A stretch of 64,000 bases of DNA from Sagittula marina (GTDB lineage Bacteria; Pseudomonadota; Alphaproteobacteria; Rhodobacterales; Rhodobacteraceae), in the NCBI RefSeq assembly GCF_014196795.1, contig NZ_JACIEJ010000004.1, forward strand, positions 1 through 64,000. The letters run 5' to 3'. Positions 17,417-26,983 of this stretch are shown piece after piece. The notes under the pieces were generated by a model that made no database searches, had not been told where the DNA came from, and was given only the letters and a program-made list of their open reading frames with translations. How positions within the stretch are numbered: the first letter of the stretch is position 1; every line of letters starts with the position of its first letter. The position numbers and the translations under genes were made by a program.

Positions 17417-18418
17417 ATGACCGTCACCGTCGCCATCAACGGCTTTGGCCGCATTGGCCGCAACGTGCTGCGTGCCATTATCGAATCCGGCCGCACCGAT
17501 ATCGAGGTGGTCGCGATCAACGACCTCGGTCCCGTGGAAACCAACGCCCACCTTCTGCAATACGACTCCGTGCATGGCCGTTTCCCGGTCGAAGTGACCC
17601 ACACCGACGACTCCATCGACGTGGGCCGTGGCCCGATCAAGGTCACCGCCATCCGCGACCCCAAGGATCTGCCCTGGGGCAATGTGGATGTGGCGCTGGA
17701 ATGCACCGGTATCTTCGCCACCCGTGACAAGGCCGCGCTGCACCTCGAAAACGGCTCCAAGCGCGTTCTGGTCTCCGCCCCGGCATCCGGCGCGGACAAG
17801 ACGATCGTATTCGGCGTCAACGATTCCGTGCTGACCGCCGAGGACACCGTTGTGTCCAACGCGTCCTGCACCACCAACTGCCTCTCCCCCGTTGTCAAAG
17901 TGCTCAACGACGAGATCGGCATCGTCAAAGGCTTCATGACCACGATCCACAGCTACACCGGCGACCAGCCGACGCTGGACACCATGCACAAGGATCTGTA
18001 CCGCGCCCGCGCGGCAGCCCTGTCGATGATCCCGACGTCGACCGGTGCGGCCAAGGCCGTGGGCCTCGTTCTGCCCGAACTCAACGGCAAGCTGGACGGC
18101 GTCGCCATCCGTGTGCCCACGCCGAACGTCTCCGTCGTCGATCTGACGTTCGAGGCCGCGCGTGACACCACGGTGGAGGAAATCAACGCCGCCATCCGCA
18201 AGGCCGCCGACGGCCCGCTCAAGGGCGTGCTGGGCTACACGGACAAGCAGCTGGTCTCCGTGGATTTCAACCACGACCCGCATTCGTCGATCTTCCACTG
18301 CGACCAGACCAAGGTCATGGAAGGCACCATGTGCCGCATCCTGACGTGGTATGACAACGAATGGGGCTTCTCCAACCGTATGTCCGACACAGCCGTCGCC
18401 ATGGGCAAACTGATCTAA
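17417..18418 (+). CDS. gap: Glyceraldehyde-3-phosphate dehydrogenase, type I
   Basis: This 333-residue NAD(P)-dependent enzyme converts glyceraldehyde-3-phosphate to 1,3-bisphosphoglycerate in lower glycolysis. The Rossmann start [10 protein letters not shown], catalytic ASCTTNC (Cys near residue 151) and the C-terminal [12 protein letters not shown] are all present. AAAGGGGAG precedes the ATG. The LacI-type palindrome upstream and the terminator downstream suggest a monocistronic, carbon-regulated gene. Confidence 0.97.
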   Translation: MTVTVAINGFGRIGRNVLRAIIESGRTDIEVVAINDLGPVETNAHLLQYDSVHGRFPVEVTHTDDSIDVGRGPIKVTAIRDPKDLPWGNVDVALECTGIFATRDKAALHLENGSKRVLVSAPASGADKTIVFGVNDSVLTAEDTVVSNASCTTNCLSPVVKVLNDEIGIVKGFMTTIHSYTGDQPTLDTMHKDLYRARAAALSMIPTSTGAAKAVGLVLPELNGKLDGVAIRVPTPNVSVVDLTFEAARDTTVEEINAAIRKAADGPLKGVLGYTDKQLVSVDFNHDPHSSIFHCDQTKVMEGTMCRILTWYDNEWGFSNRMSDTAVAMGKLI

Positions 18419-18443
18419 GCTGGCTCAGCCAGAGCTGTCGAAG

Positions 18444-18466
18444 CGGGGCCCAAGCGGCCCCGTTTT
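18444..18466 (+). terminator. Rho-independent terminator of gap
   Basis: CGGGGCC and GGCCCCG form a 7-bp GC stem around CAAGC, followed by TTTT. It starts 26 bp after the gap stop and separates gap from the convergent DCC-family gene. Confidence 0.85.
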
Positions 18467-18471
18467 GCGTT

Positions 18472-18870
18472 TCAGATGTTGTTTTCTGGTTTGAAGCCGA
18501 TCCGCCCCGCCATGCGCGACAACCAGGGCCGCAGCGGCAGAAACACCCGATACGCGCCTTCCAGCATCTGCGTCACGCCCGGCACACGCGCCAGCTTTGC
18601 GGCCCATCGCCAACGCGGCAGCTGCGCCCAGATCGCCACGAACCCGCGCGCGCCAGACTGCAACGTTCCATCGGCCCGCCGCACATGAAACCGTCCACGC
18701 GCCGCGTCCGGGTCCAGATCCGGCCCCACCTCCACATCCTCTCGTGACACATCGACAAAGCACAAACGCTCCGCGCCCTGCTGCTTCCGGTAGTGGCCGA
18801 TCTCGGCAGAGCACAGCGGACAGGCTCCGTCATAGTAGACCGTCACCTCTGGCGTCTCGTTCCGCGTCAT
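18472..18870 (-). CDS. DCC-family thiol-disulfide oxidoreductase-like protein (DUF393)
   Basis: A 132-residue protein with VYYDGACPLCSAEI near residue 10, the DxxCPxC signature of the DUF393/DCC family, which is predicted to have a thioredoxin-like fold. GGAGG eight bases upstream of the ATG at 18870 fixes the start; 18 further in-frame residues upstream are not typical. The family function is not established. It is convergent with gap. Confidence 0.8.
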   Translation of the reverse strand: MTRNETPEVTVYYDGACPLCSAEIGHYRKQQGAERLCFVDVSREDVEVGPDLDPDAARGRFHVRRADGTLQSGARGFVAIWAQLPRWRWAAKLARVPGVTQMLEGAYRVFLPLRPWLSRMAGRIGFKPENNI

Positions 18871-18925
18871 GCTCAAGCCTCCTGTGCCGTTGCCCATCAG
18901 GTAGCACGCCTCGACCCCAGACAAA

Positions 18926-18959
18926 GAAAAAGCGCCGCTCAGGGAAGCGACGCCTTTTT
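18926..18959. terminator. Bidirectional terminator-like hairpin
   Basis: AAAAAGCGCCGCT and AGCGACGCCTTTTT form an imperfect stem with a bulge and A/T tails on both sides. It lies just after the DUF1127 gene stop (minus strand) and before the DCC gene start, and would end DUF1127 transcription. Confidence 0.6.
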
Positions 18960-18984
18960 GAATGACAAAGTGGGGCGGTCCGAC

Positions 18985-19146
18985 TTAGCCGCCGTAAACC
19001 GCCTGGTACGCGATGCGGGACATATCTGCGCGGTCCATGTTCAGGTCACGCATGTCTGCTTCGGTCATGGAGTACAGCTCGTTCAGGGTACGACGGTACT
19101 GTGCGTGTTTTGCCATGCGGGAGCGGATGGAAGAAATCATAGTCAT
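18985..19146 (-). CDS. DUF1127-family small protein
   Basis: A 53-residue protein with GAGG eight bases before the ATG at 19146. The body LNELYSMTEADMRDLNMDR, then ISRIAY-like (MSRIAYQAVYGG), matches the DUF1127 domain. Small DUF1127 proteins in alphaproteobacteria are often highly expressed and affect RNA turnover or phosphate and stress responses; this member is uncharacterised. A CTGC-N3-GCAG palindrome lies 55-70 bp upstream. Confidence 0.8.
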   Translation of the reverse strand: MTMISSIRSRMAKHAQYRRTLNELYSMTEADMRDLNMDRADMSRIAYQAVYGG

Positions 19147-19200
19147 GTTCAGGTCCTCATATCAGCGGATGTTTGTTTCTGTTGTCGCTAACATGGGCCA

Positions 19201-19215
19201 TGCTGCGCCGCAGCA
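19201..19215. promoter_or_regulatory. CTGC-N3-GCAG palindrome upstream of the DUF1127 gene
   Basis: TGCTGCGCCGCAGCA is a 15-bp palindrome. CTGC-N3-GCAG resembles the PhaR recognition element of Rhodobacter/Paracoccus polyhydroxyalkanoate genes (family knowledge). The same palindrome recurs at 43549-43563. Confidence 0.45.
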
Positions 19216-19306
19216 CAATTGCCAGAACGTGCGTGTCGCCATGCACAAAATGCATGGCCATCCAAGGGTGACGTTAACTTCTGATCTGCATTATGTGCAG
19301 GGCGGA

Positions 19307-20113
19307 TCAGCGCTTTGCCACCCTGTCGAAAAAGCTGTCGATCGCCTCCAGATACCCTGGCCGCTGCATCAGGATATCATGCCCGCCCAACGGGACCGGC
19401 ACCAGTTCCCCATTCGGAAGAGCCTGCGCCATGCGCTGCCCGTGCGCGTAGGGGATCACGCTATCCAACGTCCCGTGTACCACGAGGGTTGGCTCCTCCA
19501 CCCGACGCGCGGCGTCAATGCTGCGCCAATGGTCCACGCCCGGGATCCAACAGGCCGGCACATACGCCTGACGCGCCATAATCTCGCACAGCCGCGCATA
19601 AGGCGCCTCAAGCACCACCCCAGACACGTCGCGCTCGGACGCCGCAAAGGTCGCCAGCCCCGTGCCCATCGAATACCCGTGCAGCACGATCGGCCCATGC
19701 TCCGGCAGCACTTGCTGCAAGCCGTCCACCAACACCAGGGCATCGGCCTTCAGCGTTTCTTCTGACGGCGCGCCGGGCACGCCGCCGCCGCCCCGATAAC
19801 CCATGGCCACAACGCTGCGCCCGGCACCTGCATGATGCGAGAGCATTTCCTCGAAGGCCGGCAAAGCCCCGACATTGCCCATGAAATACACCACGACGGG
19901 TGCCCCCGCCCCGGCATCATGCACCCAGGCCACCACGGGGACCGCCCCGCCGGACACCTCCGCACGGGCAAAGCCCGGCAGATCCAGCGTGCTTTGTGAG
20001 TGAAACGGATAGACCAGCGCCCGATGCGCGCTGACCAGCAACATGGCATAGGCTGCATAGACCAGCACCGCCGCGCCAACGCCAATCGACGCAAGGCGGC
20101 GGCCCCGCATCAT
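19307..20113 (-). CDS. Alpha/beta hydrolase, membrane-anchored
   Basis: A 268-residue protein with one N-terminal hydrophobic segment, then an alpha/beta-hydrolase fold. The nucleophile elbow is GYSMG near residue 147, with a probable acid Asp in GTLDSVIP and His in GGHDILM. The substrate is unknown; related proteins act on esters or peptides at the membrane. Its start overlaps the coaD stop by four bases, so it is cotranslated with coaD. Confidence 0.8.
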   Translation of the reverse strand: MMRGRRLASIGVGAAVLVYAAYAMLLVSAHRALVYPFHSQSTLDLPGFARAEVSGGAVPVVAWVHDAGAGAPVVVYFMGNVGALPAFEEMLSHHAGAGRSVVAMGYRGGGGVPGAPSEETLKADALVLVDGLQQVLPEHGPIVLHGYSMGTGLATFAASERDVSGVVLEAPYARLCEIMARQAYVPACWIPGVDHWRSIDAARRVEEPTLVVHGTLDSVIPYAHGQRMAQALPNGELVPVPLGGHDILMQRPGYLEAIDSFFDRVAKR

Positions 20114-20601
20114 TTCAGCCTGTTGACCAAGGCGTCGCGCACCGCGGGCGTTACGAATTTGGACACGTCGCCGTCCAGCCGGGCGATTTCCTTCACCAGC
20201 TTGGACGCAATCGCCTGATGCTGGGCTTCGGCCATGAGGAACACCGTCTCCACCGATCGGTCGAGCGCCCGATTCATGCCAACCATCTGATATTCATACT
20301 CGAAATCCGCCACGGCCCGCAGGCCTCGCACGATCAACGATGCCCCCACGTCGCGGGCGCAGTCGATCAGCAGGTTCTCGAAGGGATGGGCAATGATCTC
20401 CGTCCCGGTCTCCGCGGCGATGGTGGCACATTCTGCCTCGACCATGGCCACCCGCTCATCGAGCGAGAACAAGGGACCCTTGTCGCGGTTGATCGCGACG
20501 CCGATCACCAGCCGGTCCACCAGCGTCGCCCCTCGGCGGATGATATCAAGATGTCCCAATGTGATCGGGTCGAATGTGCCGGGGTAGAGGCCGATGCGCA
20601 T
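20110..20601 (-). CDS. coaD: Phosphopantetheine adenylyltransferase
   Basis: This 163-residue enzyme makes dephospho-CoA from 4'-phosphopantetheine and ATP, the fourth step of CoA synthesis. The nucleotidyltransferase motif GLYPGTFDPITLGHLDI lies at the N-terminus, and a VRGLRAVADFEYE segment and a C-terminal ISSS-type region variant follow. Length is typical. It heads a two-gene unit with the hydrolase. Confidence 0.96.
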   Translation of the reverse strand: MRIGLYPGTFDPITLGHLDIIRRGATLVDRLVIGVAINRDKGPLFSLDERVAMVEAECATIAAETGTEIIAHPFENLLIDCARDVGASLIVRGLRAVADFEYEYQMVGMNRALDRSVETVFLMAEAQHQAIASKLVKEIARLDGDVSKFVTPAVRDALVNRLK

Positions 20602-20733
20602 GGAAGGCTCCCTTGCCTTTCAGTAAGTTGCGCTCACGCAACAATATTGCGCACCTGAATGCAAGCAGGAAAGCGGGACCGGCAGCCAGAATGGCCCGCG
20701 CAGCCCTGCCCGTTCGGCCCCGTTTGCCCTGCC

Positions 20734-21168
20734 TCAGTGACCCATTATCATGCCCTCGAGCGCATCACGCTCCATCGACAGTTCCGACAGGCGCGCCTTG
20801 ACCACGTCACCCAGCGTGATGAGCCCGACCATCACCCCGTCCTCGACCACGGGCATGTGACGGAACCGTCCTTCGGTCATTGTAGACAGCACATCATCAG
20901 CGCGATCGGCCAGCGTGCAGGTGACCAGCTTTACCGTCATGTAGTCGTCAACCGAATCGTCCATGCAACTGCCACCTTTGCGCGACAGCACACGCACGAT
21001 GTCACGTTCTGACAGAATCCCCTCCGCATGGCTGCCGTCGGTCGAAATCACCACCGTGCCGATCCGTTTGTCCGCAAGGATCTTGGCCGCCTCCGAAACT
21101 TTCGTTCCCGGCTTGACTGTGTAAACTTCGACTCCGCCCTTGCTCTTCAGGATCTGTTGAACCTGCAT
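20734..21168 (-). CDS. CBS-domain protein
   Basis: A 144-residue protein made of two CBS repeats (about residues 8-62 and 75-130), with GTVVISTDG, LSERDIVR, RHMPVVEDG and GLITLGDVVK at the usual places. Such stand-alone pairs bind adenosine nucleotides and act as energy sensors. AGGAGG just upstream sets the start at 21168; 18 extra in-frame residues upstream are unlikely to be translated. Confidence 0.85.
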   Translation of the reverse strand: MQVQQILKSKGGVEVYTVKPGTKVSEAAKILADKRIGTVVISTDGSHAEGILSERDIVRVLSRKGGSCMDDSVDDYMTVKLVTCTLADRADDVLSTMTEGRFRHMPVVEDGVMVGLITLGDVVKARLSELSMERDALEGMIMGH

Positions 21169-21251
21169 GGCGCTCCTCCTCTTCGACGACTGTATGTGAT
21201 CAGCGTGTGTCAGGTCTGACATGCTGTCAAGTAAACCCTAAGGAGCGGTTA

Positions 21252-22160
21252 TCATGTTTGTTCGGTATCGCTTTCCAGACGCAAAAGTTCTGCGCGCATG
21301 CCCGTGACCAGTGCCTCGGCAAAGCGGTTCATACGCTCCAGCCGTCGGTCGTCCTCGTGGCGCACCAGATAAAACGTGCGCACCAGCGACAGCTCGTCGG
21401 GCAGCACACGGCGCAACCCCGGTGCGAGCGGCAGACTGAAATCATGCACCACGCCAAGGCCCGCGCCCTGCCGAAGCCAGTGGAATTGTACCGCGACCGA
21501 ATTGGAGGCCAGCGGCACCTCTGTCAGGCCCAGCTCCGCCAGGTAGTCCAGTTCCTTGTCAAAGATCATGTCCTGAATGTAGCCGACGATCCGATGACCG
21601 GTCAGATCGGCGCGGCAGCGGATCGGCGGATGCGCGTCAAGGTAGTCTCCGCTCGCCGCCAGATGCAGCTTGTAGTCGGCCACCTTTTGCACGACCAGCC
21701 GCCCCGCCGTGGGCCGCGAGACAGTGATCGCCATATCCGCCTCGCGCCGCGTCAGGTTCACCAGCCGCGGCAGGGCAACGATCTGCACCTCCAGATCCGG
21801 ATTGGCCTGTGCGATACGGGCGCAGACCTGCGGCAGCAGAAAGTTCGCACAGCCATCCGGTGCGCCGATGCGGATCTGCCCGGACAACCCTTCCGACCGA
21901 CCCTGCACCGCCTCCGCCGCCATCAGCGCCGCCTGCTCCGCCGATTCCGCATGGGCCACCAGACGGGTCCCGGCCTCCGTCAGCGCATAGCCTTGCGGGC
22001 TTTTGACAAACAGCGCCGCCCCCATGACCTGCTCCAGCCGGGCGATCCGCCGCCCCACCGTGGCCGGGTCCATACGCAACAGCTTGCCCGCGGCCGACAG
22101 GCTTTCCCCACGTGCGACGCTCAGAAAAACCCGTAAATCGTCCCAGTCCACATCACTCAT
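21252..22160 (-). CDS. LysR-family transcriptional regulator
   Basis: A 302-residue LysR protein. Its N-terminal HTH reads DDLRVFLSVARGESLSAAG, followed by the conserved GRRIARLE turn and an effector-binding domain. It is divergent from mmsA with 93 bp between the starts, a standard LysR arrangement, so it probably controls mmsA in response to a valine-degradation intermediate. The intergenic DNA holds TGCACCTGTGCA and repeated TTTTGCAA elements. Confidence 0.88.
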   Translation of the reverse strand: MSDVDWDDLRVFLSVARGESLSAAGKLLRMDPATVGRRIARLEQVMGAALFVKSPQGYALTEAGTRLVAHAESAEQAALMAAEAVQGRSEGLSGQIRIGAPDGCANFLLPQVCARIAQANPDLEVQIVALPRLVNLTRREADMAITVSRPTAGRLVVQKVADYKLHLAASGDYLDAHPPIRCRADLTGHRIVGYIQDMIFDKELDYLAELGLTEVPLASNSVAVQFHWLRQGAGLGVVHDFSLPLAPGLRRVLPDELSLVRTFYLVRHEDDRRLERMNRFAEALVTGMRAELLRLESDTEQT

Positions 22161-22163
22161 CCT

Positions 22164-22217
22164 GCATTTTTGCAAAGCCTCTTTGCCAGATTGCACCTGT
22201 GCACGGCAATTTTGCAA
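22164..22217. promoter_or_regulatory. LysR/mmsA divergent control region
   Basis: The perfect dyad TGCACCTGTGCA lies at 22192-22203, flanked by two similar elements, GCATTTTTGCAAA (from 22164) and GCAATTTTGCAAG (from 22206). Repeated half-sites in the gap between a LysR gene and its divergent partner are probable regulator sites. Confidence 0.5.
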
Positions 22218-22253
22218 GAGTATGGTCCACGCAACTTCACAGGAGGAACCCCT

Positions 22254-23750
22254 ATGGAACTCACGAACTGGATCAACGGCGCCCACGTCAAATCGACGTC
22301 CGGCAACCATTCCGACGTCTTCAACCCCGCCACCGGCGAAGTGCAGGCGAAAACGCCGCTGTCGACCGTGGACGAGCTGAACGATGCCGTGGCCAAAGCG
22401 GTCGAAGCACAAAAGGCATGGGGCGCCACCAACCCGCAGCGCCGCGCCCGCGTGATGATGAAATTCGGTGCGCTCATCAACGAGCACATGGATGAGCTGG
22501 CCGAGATGCTGTCGCGCGAGCACGGCAAGACCATTCCCGACGCCAAGGGCGACGTGCAGCGTGGCCTCGAAGTGGTCGAAGTCTGCATGGGCGCGCCGCA
22601 CATGCTCAAGGGTGAATTCACCGACAACGGCGGCCCCGGCATCGACCTGTGGTCCATGCGCCAGCCGCTGGGCGTCGTTGCTGGCATCACGCCGTTCAAC
22701 TTTCCCGCCATGATCCCGCTGTGGAAAATGGCCCCGGCGCTGACCTCCGGCAACGCCATGATCCTCAAGCCGTCCGAGCGCGTGCCCTCCACCGCGCTCC
22801 GCCTCGCCGAGCTGCTACAGGAAGCCGGCCTGCCCGACGGTGTGCTACAGGTCGTCAACGGTGACAAAACCGTGGTTGACGCGATCCTCGATCACGAAGA
22901 CGTGGCCGCCGTGGGCTTTGTCGGCTCCACACCCATCGCCCAGTACATCTATGGCCGCGCCGCGAACAACGGCAAGCGCGCACAGTGCTTTGGCGGTGCC
23001 AAGAACCACATGATCATCATGCCCGACGCGGACATCGACAAAGCCGCAGACGCGCTGGTCGGTGCCGGCTTTGGCGCGGCAGGCGAACGCTGCATGGCGA
23101 TCTCCGTGGCCGTTCCCGTGGGTCAGGAAACCGCAGACAAACTGATCGATGCGCTGAAACCCCGCGTCGAAAAGCTGCGCGTCGGCCCCTACAACTCCGA
23201 TCAGGAGATGGACTACGGCCCCGTCATCACCGCGCAGGCCAAACAGCGCATCGAAGGTCTGATCGCTTCTGGCGTTGACCAGGGCGCGGACCTGCTGATC
23301 GACGGTCGTGGTTTCGAGCTGCAAGGCTACGAGAACGGCTTCTTCTGTGGTCCGTCGCTGTTTGACAACGTCACGCCCGACATGGACATCTACAAGGAAG
23401 AGATCTTTGGCCCGGTTCTGACCACCGTGCGCGCCGACACCTACGAGGACGCACTGAACCTGGTGATGGACAACCCCTACGGCAACGGTACGGCGATCTA
23501 CACCGCCGACGGCGACACCGCGCGCGACTTTGCGCACCGTGTGAACGTGGGCATGGTCGGCATCAACTTCCCGATCCCGGTGCCGCTGTCGTACCACACC
23601 TTCGGCGGCTGGAAGAAATCCGCATTCGGCGACCTGAACCAATACGGCCCGGACGCCTTCCGCTTCTACACGAAGACCAAAACCGTCACCGCGCGCTGGT
23701 TCTCCGGCATCAAGGAAGGCGGCGAGTTCAACTTCAAAGCGATGGATTGA
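22254..23750 (+). CDS. mmsA: Methylmalonate-semialdehyde dehydrogenase (CoA-acylating)
   Basis: This 498-residue aldehyde dehydrogenase oxidises methylmalonate semialdehyde to propionyl-CoA in valine (and possibly myo-inositol) breakdown. AGGAGG seven bases upstream sets the start (MELTNWINGAHVKS). It has GITPFNFPAM near residue 145, GSTPIA in the NAD fold and catalytic Cys in GERCMAIS near residue 280; the GERCMA pattern is typical of CoA-dependent MmsA. The hydrolase and dehydrogenase that feed it lie at 29.7-31.6 kb. Confidence 0.95.
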   Translation: MELTNWINGAHVKSTSGNHSDVFNPATGEVQAKTPLSTVDELNDAVAKAVEAQKAWGATNPQRRARVMMKFGALINEHMDELAEMLSREHGKTIPDAKGDVQRGLEVVEVCMGAPHMLKGEFTDNGGPGIDLWSMRQPLGVVAGITPFNFPAMIPLWKMAPALTSGNAMILKPSERVPSTALRLAELLQEAGLPDGVLQVVNGDKTVVDAILDHEDVAAVGFVGSTPIAQYIYGRAANNGKRAQCFGGAKNHMIIMPDADIDKAADALVGAGFGAAGERCMAISVAVPVGQETADKLIDALKPRVEKLRVGPYNSDQEMDYGPVITAQAKQRIEGLIASGVDQGADLLIDGRGFELQGYENGFFCGPSLFDNVTPDMDIYKEEIFGPVLTTVRADTYEDALNLVMDNPYGNGTAIYTADGDTARDFAHRVNVGMVGINFPIPVPLSYHTFGGWKKSAFGDLNQYGPDAFRFYTKTKTVTARWFSGIKEGGEFNFKAMD

Positions 23751-23796
23751 TCGTAGCTTCGGGGCGGTCCCGCACCGCCCCGACCAAACCGTTTCA

Positions 23797-23830
23797 GGCG
23801 TGCCGCTGACCCGCGGCACGCCTTTTTTTT
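23797..23830 (+). terminator. Rho-independent terminator of mmsA
   Basis: GGCGTGCCGC and GCGGCACGCC form a perfect 10-bp stem with a 6-base loop, followed by eight T. A second GC hairpin (GGGGCGGT / ACCGCCCC) lies just upstream at 23761-23781. Confidence 0.92.
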
Positions 23831-24041
23831 GGGCGCTTGCCCCGGCTAAGCATTTTCTTGAAAGCGTGATGGCATCAAGCGACCTCCGGTTTTCCTCATA
23901 CCTTTTAACCGGTTGGGCCAATTTGCAGCGCATGCCGAATATCTCTGAAATATTTATAAACTTGTCATGAACTTTTACCGCCCTAAAGTGTGCTGTGAGG
24001 CGCTTTTCGTGTGCGGCGCGCCTACTCTCAGGGGGCACCTG

Positions 24042-24479
24042 ATGACGATTGAATACACGTTCCATCCAGACCAAAAACTGGCGTTTTTTCGCTTTTTCAA
24101 CCAGATCACGGTCCAGGACTGTGTCGAAACATTCCGCGCGTATGTGGCGCACCCTGATTTTCGGCCGGACGACCTCATGCTCTCGGACACACGCCAGCTT
24201 GAGGGAATAGATGCGACCTGTCTCGGCATCATCGTGGCCGTGGAACGGCTCCTGCCCTGCTTTCGCGCCTTTCCGGATACGGCACGCTCGATCATCTATG
24301 CCAAAAACGATTTGATCTTTGGCATGGCCCGAATGATGCAGCAAGTCATCGAACCGGTCAGCACGTTTGAATTTCAGATACATCGGACAGAGGCGGACGC
24401 GCTCGCCGCCGCCAACATGCCCCAGACCAGCCTGGATGATCTTGCGCGCGAACTTGGCGTTCTCGCTCCCCTCGCCTGA
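24042..24479 (+). CDS. Hypothetical STAS/SpoIIAA-like protein
   Basis: A 145-residue soluble protein starting MTIEYTFHPDQKLAFFRF, with GGGGG six bases upstream. The alternating strand/helix pattern (LMLSDTRQLEGIDAT, SIIYAKNDLIFGMARM) resembles SpoIIAA-like proteins of unknown function. A longer frame from 23967 has no ribosome site. It is 75 bp upstream of the carboxylate-amine ligase and may be cotranscribed. Confidence 0.55.
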   Translation: MTIEYTFHPDQKLAFFRFFNQITVQDCVETFRAYVAHPDFRPDDLMLSDTRQLEGIDATCLGIIVAVERLLPCFRAFPDTARSIIYAKNDLIFGMARMMQQVIEPVSTFEFQIHRTEADALAAANMPQTSLDDLARELGVLAPLA

Positions 24480-24554
24480 ACGCTTGTCCGTCGCGCCGGA
24501 ACCTGCTTTCCTGATCCTGCTCCGCGCACCGTCGGGGATATGGGGGACCAACAG

Positions 24555-25679
24555 ATGATCACACCGGCGTTCAGCATCGGCATCGAAGAAGAATACCTGC
24601 TGGTCGATCCCACCACGTGCGCTCTGGTCGAGGCGCCAAAATCCCTGATGACGGCCCTCACGCAGGACTTGGGGGATCAGGTCAGCCCCGAGTTCCTGCA
24701 ATGTCAGGTCGAAATCGGGACAAAGCCCTGCGCCACGATCAACGACGCCCGCGACGATCTCAAACGTCTGCGGAGCGCTGTCCTCACCCGCGCGGCAGAC
24801 CACGGGCTTGCCCCCATCGCGGCTTCCTGCCATCCGCTCGCCGACTGGAAAAAACAGACCCCCACGGACAAGGATCGCTACAATCAGCTTGGCCGCGACC
24901 TCGGCGGTGTGGTCCGCCGCATGTTGATCTGCGGGATGCATGTGCATGTCGGCCTGGACGATAACGCCCTGCGCGCAGACCTGATGCGTCAGGCAAGCTA
25001 CTTCCTGCCGCATCTTCTGGCGCTCTCGACCTCCTCGCCGTTCTGGCAGGGCGAAGACACCGGGCTGGCCTCCTACCGCATTTCGGTCTTCGACAACCTG
25101 CCCCGCACCGGCCTGCCACCGCAATTTTCAACCTGGGCGGAATTTGATCGCTCGGTGCAATTGCTCGTGGACCTCGGCGTGATTGAAGACAGTTCCAAGA
25201 TCTGGTGGGATCTGCGCCCGTCGTCCCGGTTTCCGACGCTGGAAACGCGGATCATGGATGTGCAGCCGCGTATGGAACACGCGCTGACACTGGCGGCGAT
25301 CACCCAATGCCTGATGCGGATGCTCTGGCGGTTGCGGGTCAAAAACCAGCGCTGGCGCGTCTACGACCGCTTCCTGATCGAGGAAAACCGCTGGCGCGCG
25401 CAACGCTATGGCACCACCGAAGGGCTGATCGACTACGGTCGCGGCGAGATCGTGCCTTTCGCGGAATTGGTCGAGGAACTGATCGACCTGCTCGAAGAAG
25501 ACGCAGGCGTGCTCGGCTGCGCGTCCGAGCTGCACCGCGCCCGCGACATGGTCAAAGCCACCTCCGCCACGCGGCAATTGGCGGTGCGCAATGCCGCACG
25601 CGACAGCGGCGCAGACAAGGACAGCCAGATGCGCGCCGTCGTCACCCATCTGATCGACGAATTCCACGCCGATCTCTGA
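24555..25679 (+). CDS. Carboxylate-amine ligase (YbdK/GCS2 family)
   Basis: A 374-residue member of the glutamate-cysteine ligase type 2 superfamily. The ATP/Mg-binding start [14 protein letters not shown] and the later [11 protein letters not shown] are diagnostic. YbdK proteins join a carboxylate to an amine, with weak glutamate-cysteine ligase activity in E. coli; the natural substrate here is unknown. I prefer ATG 24555 (GGGGG nine bases upstream) over ATG 24540. A glycosyltransferase follows 66 bp later. Confidence 0.85.
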   Translation: MITPAFSIGIEEEYLLVDPTTCALVEAPKSLMTALTQDLGDQVSPEFLQCQVEIGTKPCATINDARDDLKRLRSAVLTRAADHGLAPIAASCHPLADWKKQTPTDKDRYNQLGRDLGGVVRRMLICGMHVHVGLDDNALRADLMRQASYFLPHLLALSTSSPFWQGEDTGLASYRISVFDNLPRTGLPPQFSTWAEFDRSVQLLVDLGVIEDSSKIWWDLRPSSRFPTLETRIMDVQPRMEHALTLAAITQCLMRMLWRLRVKNQRWRVYDRFLIEENRWRAQRYGTTEGLIDYGRGEIVPFAELVEELIDLLEEDAGVLGCASELHRARDMVKATSATRQLAVRNAARDSGADKDSQMRAVVTHLIDEFHADL

Positions 25680-25745
25680 ACGCCCCGCCCCTTGTCGCCC
25701 GCAACGCCGCGCGATAGGCAACGCCAAAGCTTGCAGAGGTCGCCC

Positions 25746-26876
25746 ATGACAGTCGCCATCGCCACTTCCGATTACTTCGTTCAGGGCGAGACCTTCATCA
25801 ATCGCCACATCGAACACATGTTCGGCGGCAACACCTGCGTGATCTGTGGCCGCCACAATGGACAGGACCCGCTGGGAAAACCGCTGTTCGAGCGCCGCGC
25901 AAAGCTGTCACGCGCCGACACGTTCCGCGCGCCCTTCGCCATTGCGGCAGGCGCTCTGACCCACGCCACCTCGCGCGTGCCCTTCGGGGACAACCGCCGC
26001 GCTCTGGCCCGGTTCATAAAGGCGCAGGACGTCGATGTGATCCTTGCGGAATTCGGCACACAGGCGATCGTTCTGGCGCCTCTGGCCAATGACCTGAACA
26101 TCCCGATCTTCACCTATTGGCGCGGCACCGACGCGTCCAAGATGCTGCGCGTCAAACAGCGCGTGCGGTCGTACAAGCTGATGATGCCCCGCCTCGCGGG
26201 CATGTTCTCCGTCAGCCAGTTCCTGCTCGACAACCTTGCCGCCCATGGCATCCGCCACGACAACGCCCACGTCGTGCCCTCCGGCGTCGACATTCGCCGC
26301 TTTACCCCCGGCGAAAAGCGCCCCGGCAGCTTCCTCGCCGTGGGACGTATGGTGGAAAAGAAAGCGCCGGAGATCACCCTGCGCGCCTTTGCCGAGGCCG
26401 CCCGGCAGCGTGACGCGCATCTGACCTTCATCGGTGACGGCCCCCTGTTGCAACGCTGCAAGGATCTGGCGCAATCCCTTGGCGTCGCTGACAAAATCAC
26501 CTTTACCGGCGCCCAGCCGCACGACGTTGTCCGCCAGCACCTGCACCATACCGAAGTGTTCCTGCAACACTCCGTCACGGCCAAGGACGGCAACACCGAA
26601 GGCCTCCCCACCGCCATTCAGGAGGCGCTGGCATCCGGCTGCATCACCCTGTCCACGCGCCATGCAGGCATCCCCGAAGCGGTCGAGGATGGCACGAACG
26701 GGCTGCTGGTCGACGAATGGGACGAAGCCGGGTTTGCACGCCAGATCGCCCACATCCTCGACATGCCCGACCGCTCCGCCATGGCCACCGCAGCGCGCCG
26801 AACCGCCGAAGAAAAATTCGACAACGCCAAGGGGCTCGCCCGGGTCGAGGACATCCTGCGCAAAACCCTCGCCTGA
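25746..26876 (+). CDS. Glycosyltransferase family 4 protein
   Basis: A 376-residue GT-B glycosyltransferase. The donor-binding half contains FLAVGRMVEKKAPE, HLTFIGDGPL and EGLPTAIQEALASG, the E-x7-E motif of GT4 retaining enzymes. It probably transfers a sugar onto an envelope lipid or polysaccharide; donor and acceptor are not evident. AGAGG seven bases upstream supports ATG 25746. Confidence 0.85.
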   Translation: MTVAIATSDYFVQGETFINRHIEHMFGGNTCVICGRHNGQDPLGKPLFERRAKLSRADTFRAPFAIAAGALTHATSRVPFGDNRRALARFIKAQDVDVILAEFGTQAIVLAPLANDLNIPIFTYWRGTDASKMLRVKQRVRSYKLMMPRLAGMFSVSQFLLDNLAAHGIRHDNAHVVPSGVDIRRFTPGEKRPGSFLAVGRMVEKKAPEITLRAFAEAARQRDAHLTFIGDGPLLQRCKDLAQSLGVADKITFTGAQPHDVVRQHLHHTEVFLQHSVTAKDGNTEGLPTAIQEALASGCITLSTRHAGIPEAVEDGTNGLLVDEWDEAGFARQIAHILDMPDRSAMATAARRTAEEKFDNAKGLARVEDILRKTLA

Positions 26877-26983
26877 CAGCACCTTGTAATTTACGGCAAA
26901 ATAACGGGAACATTCTGCACGGTTCCTCGTTGTATCCCCAGACGCCGGATTGGTTCGGCATAGATACATCTAGGAGATACATC

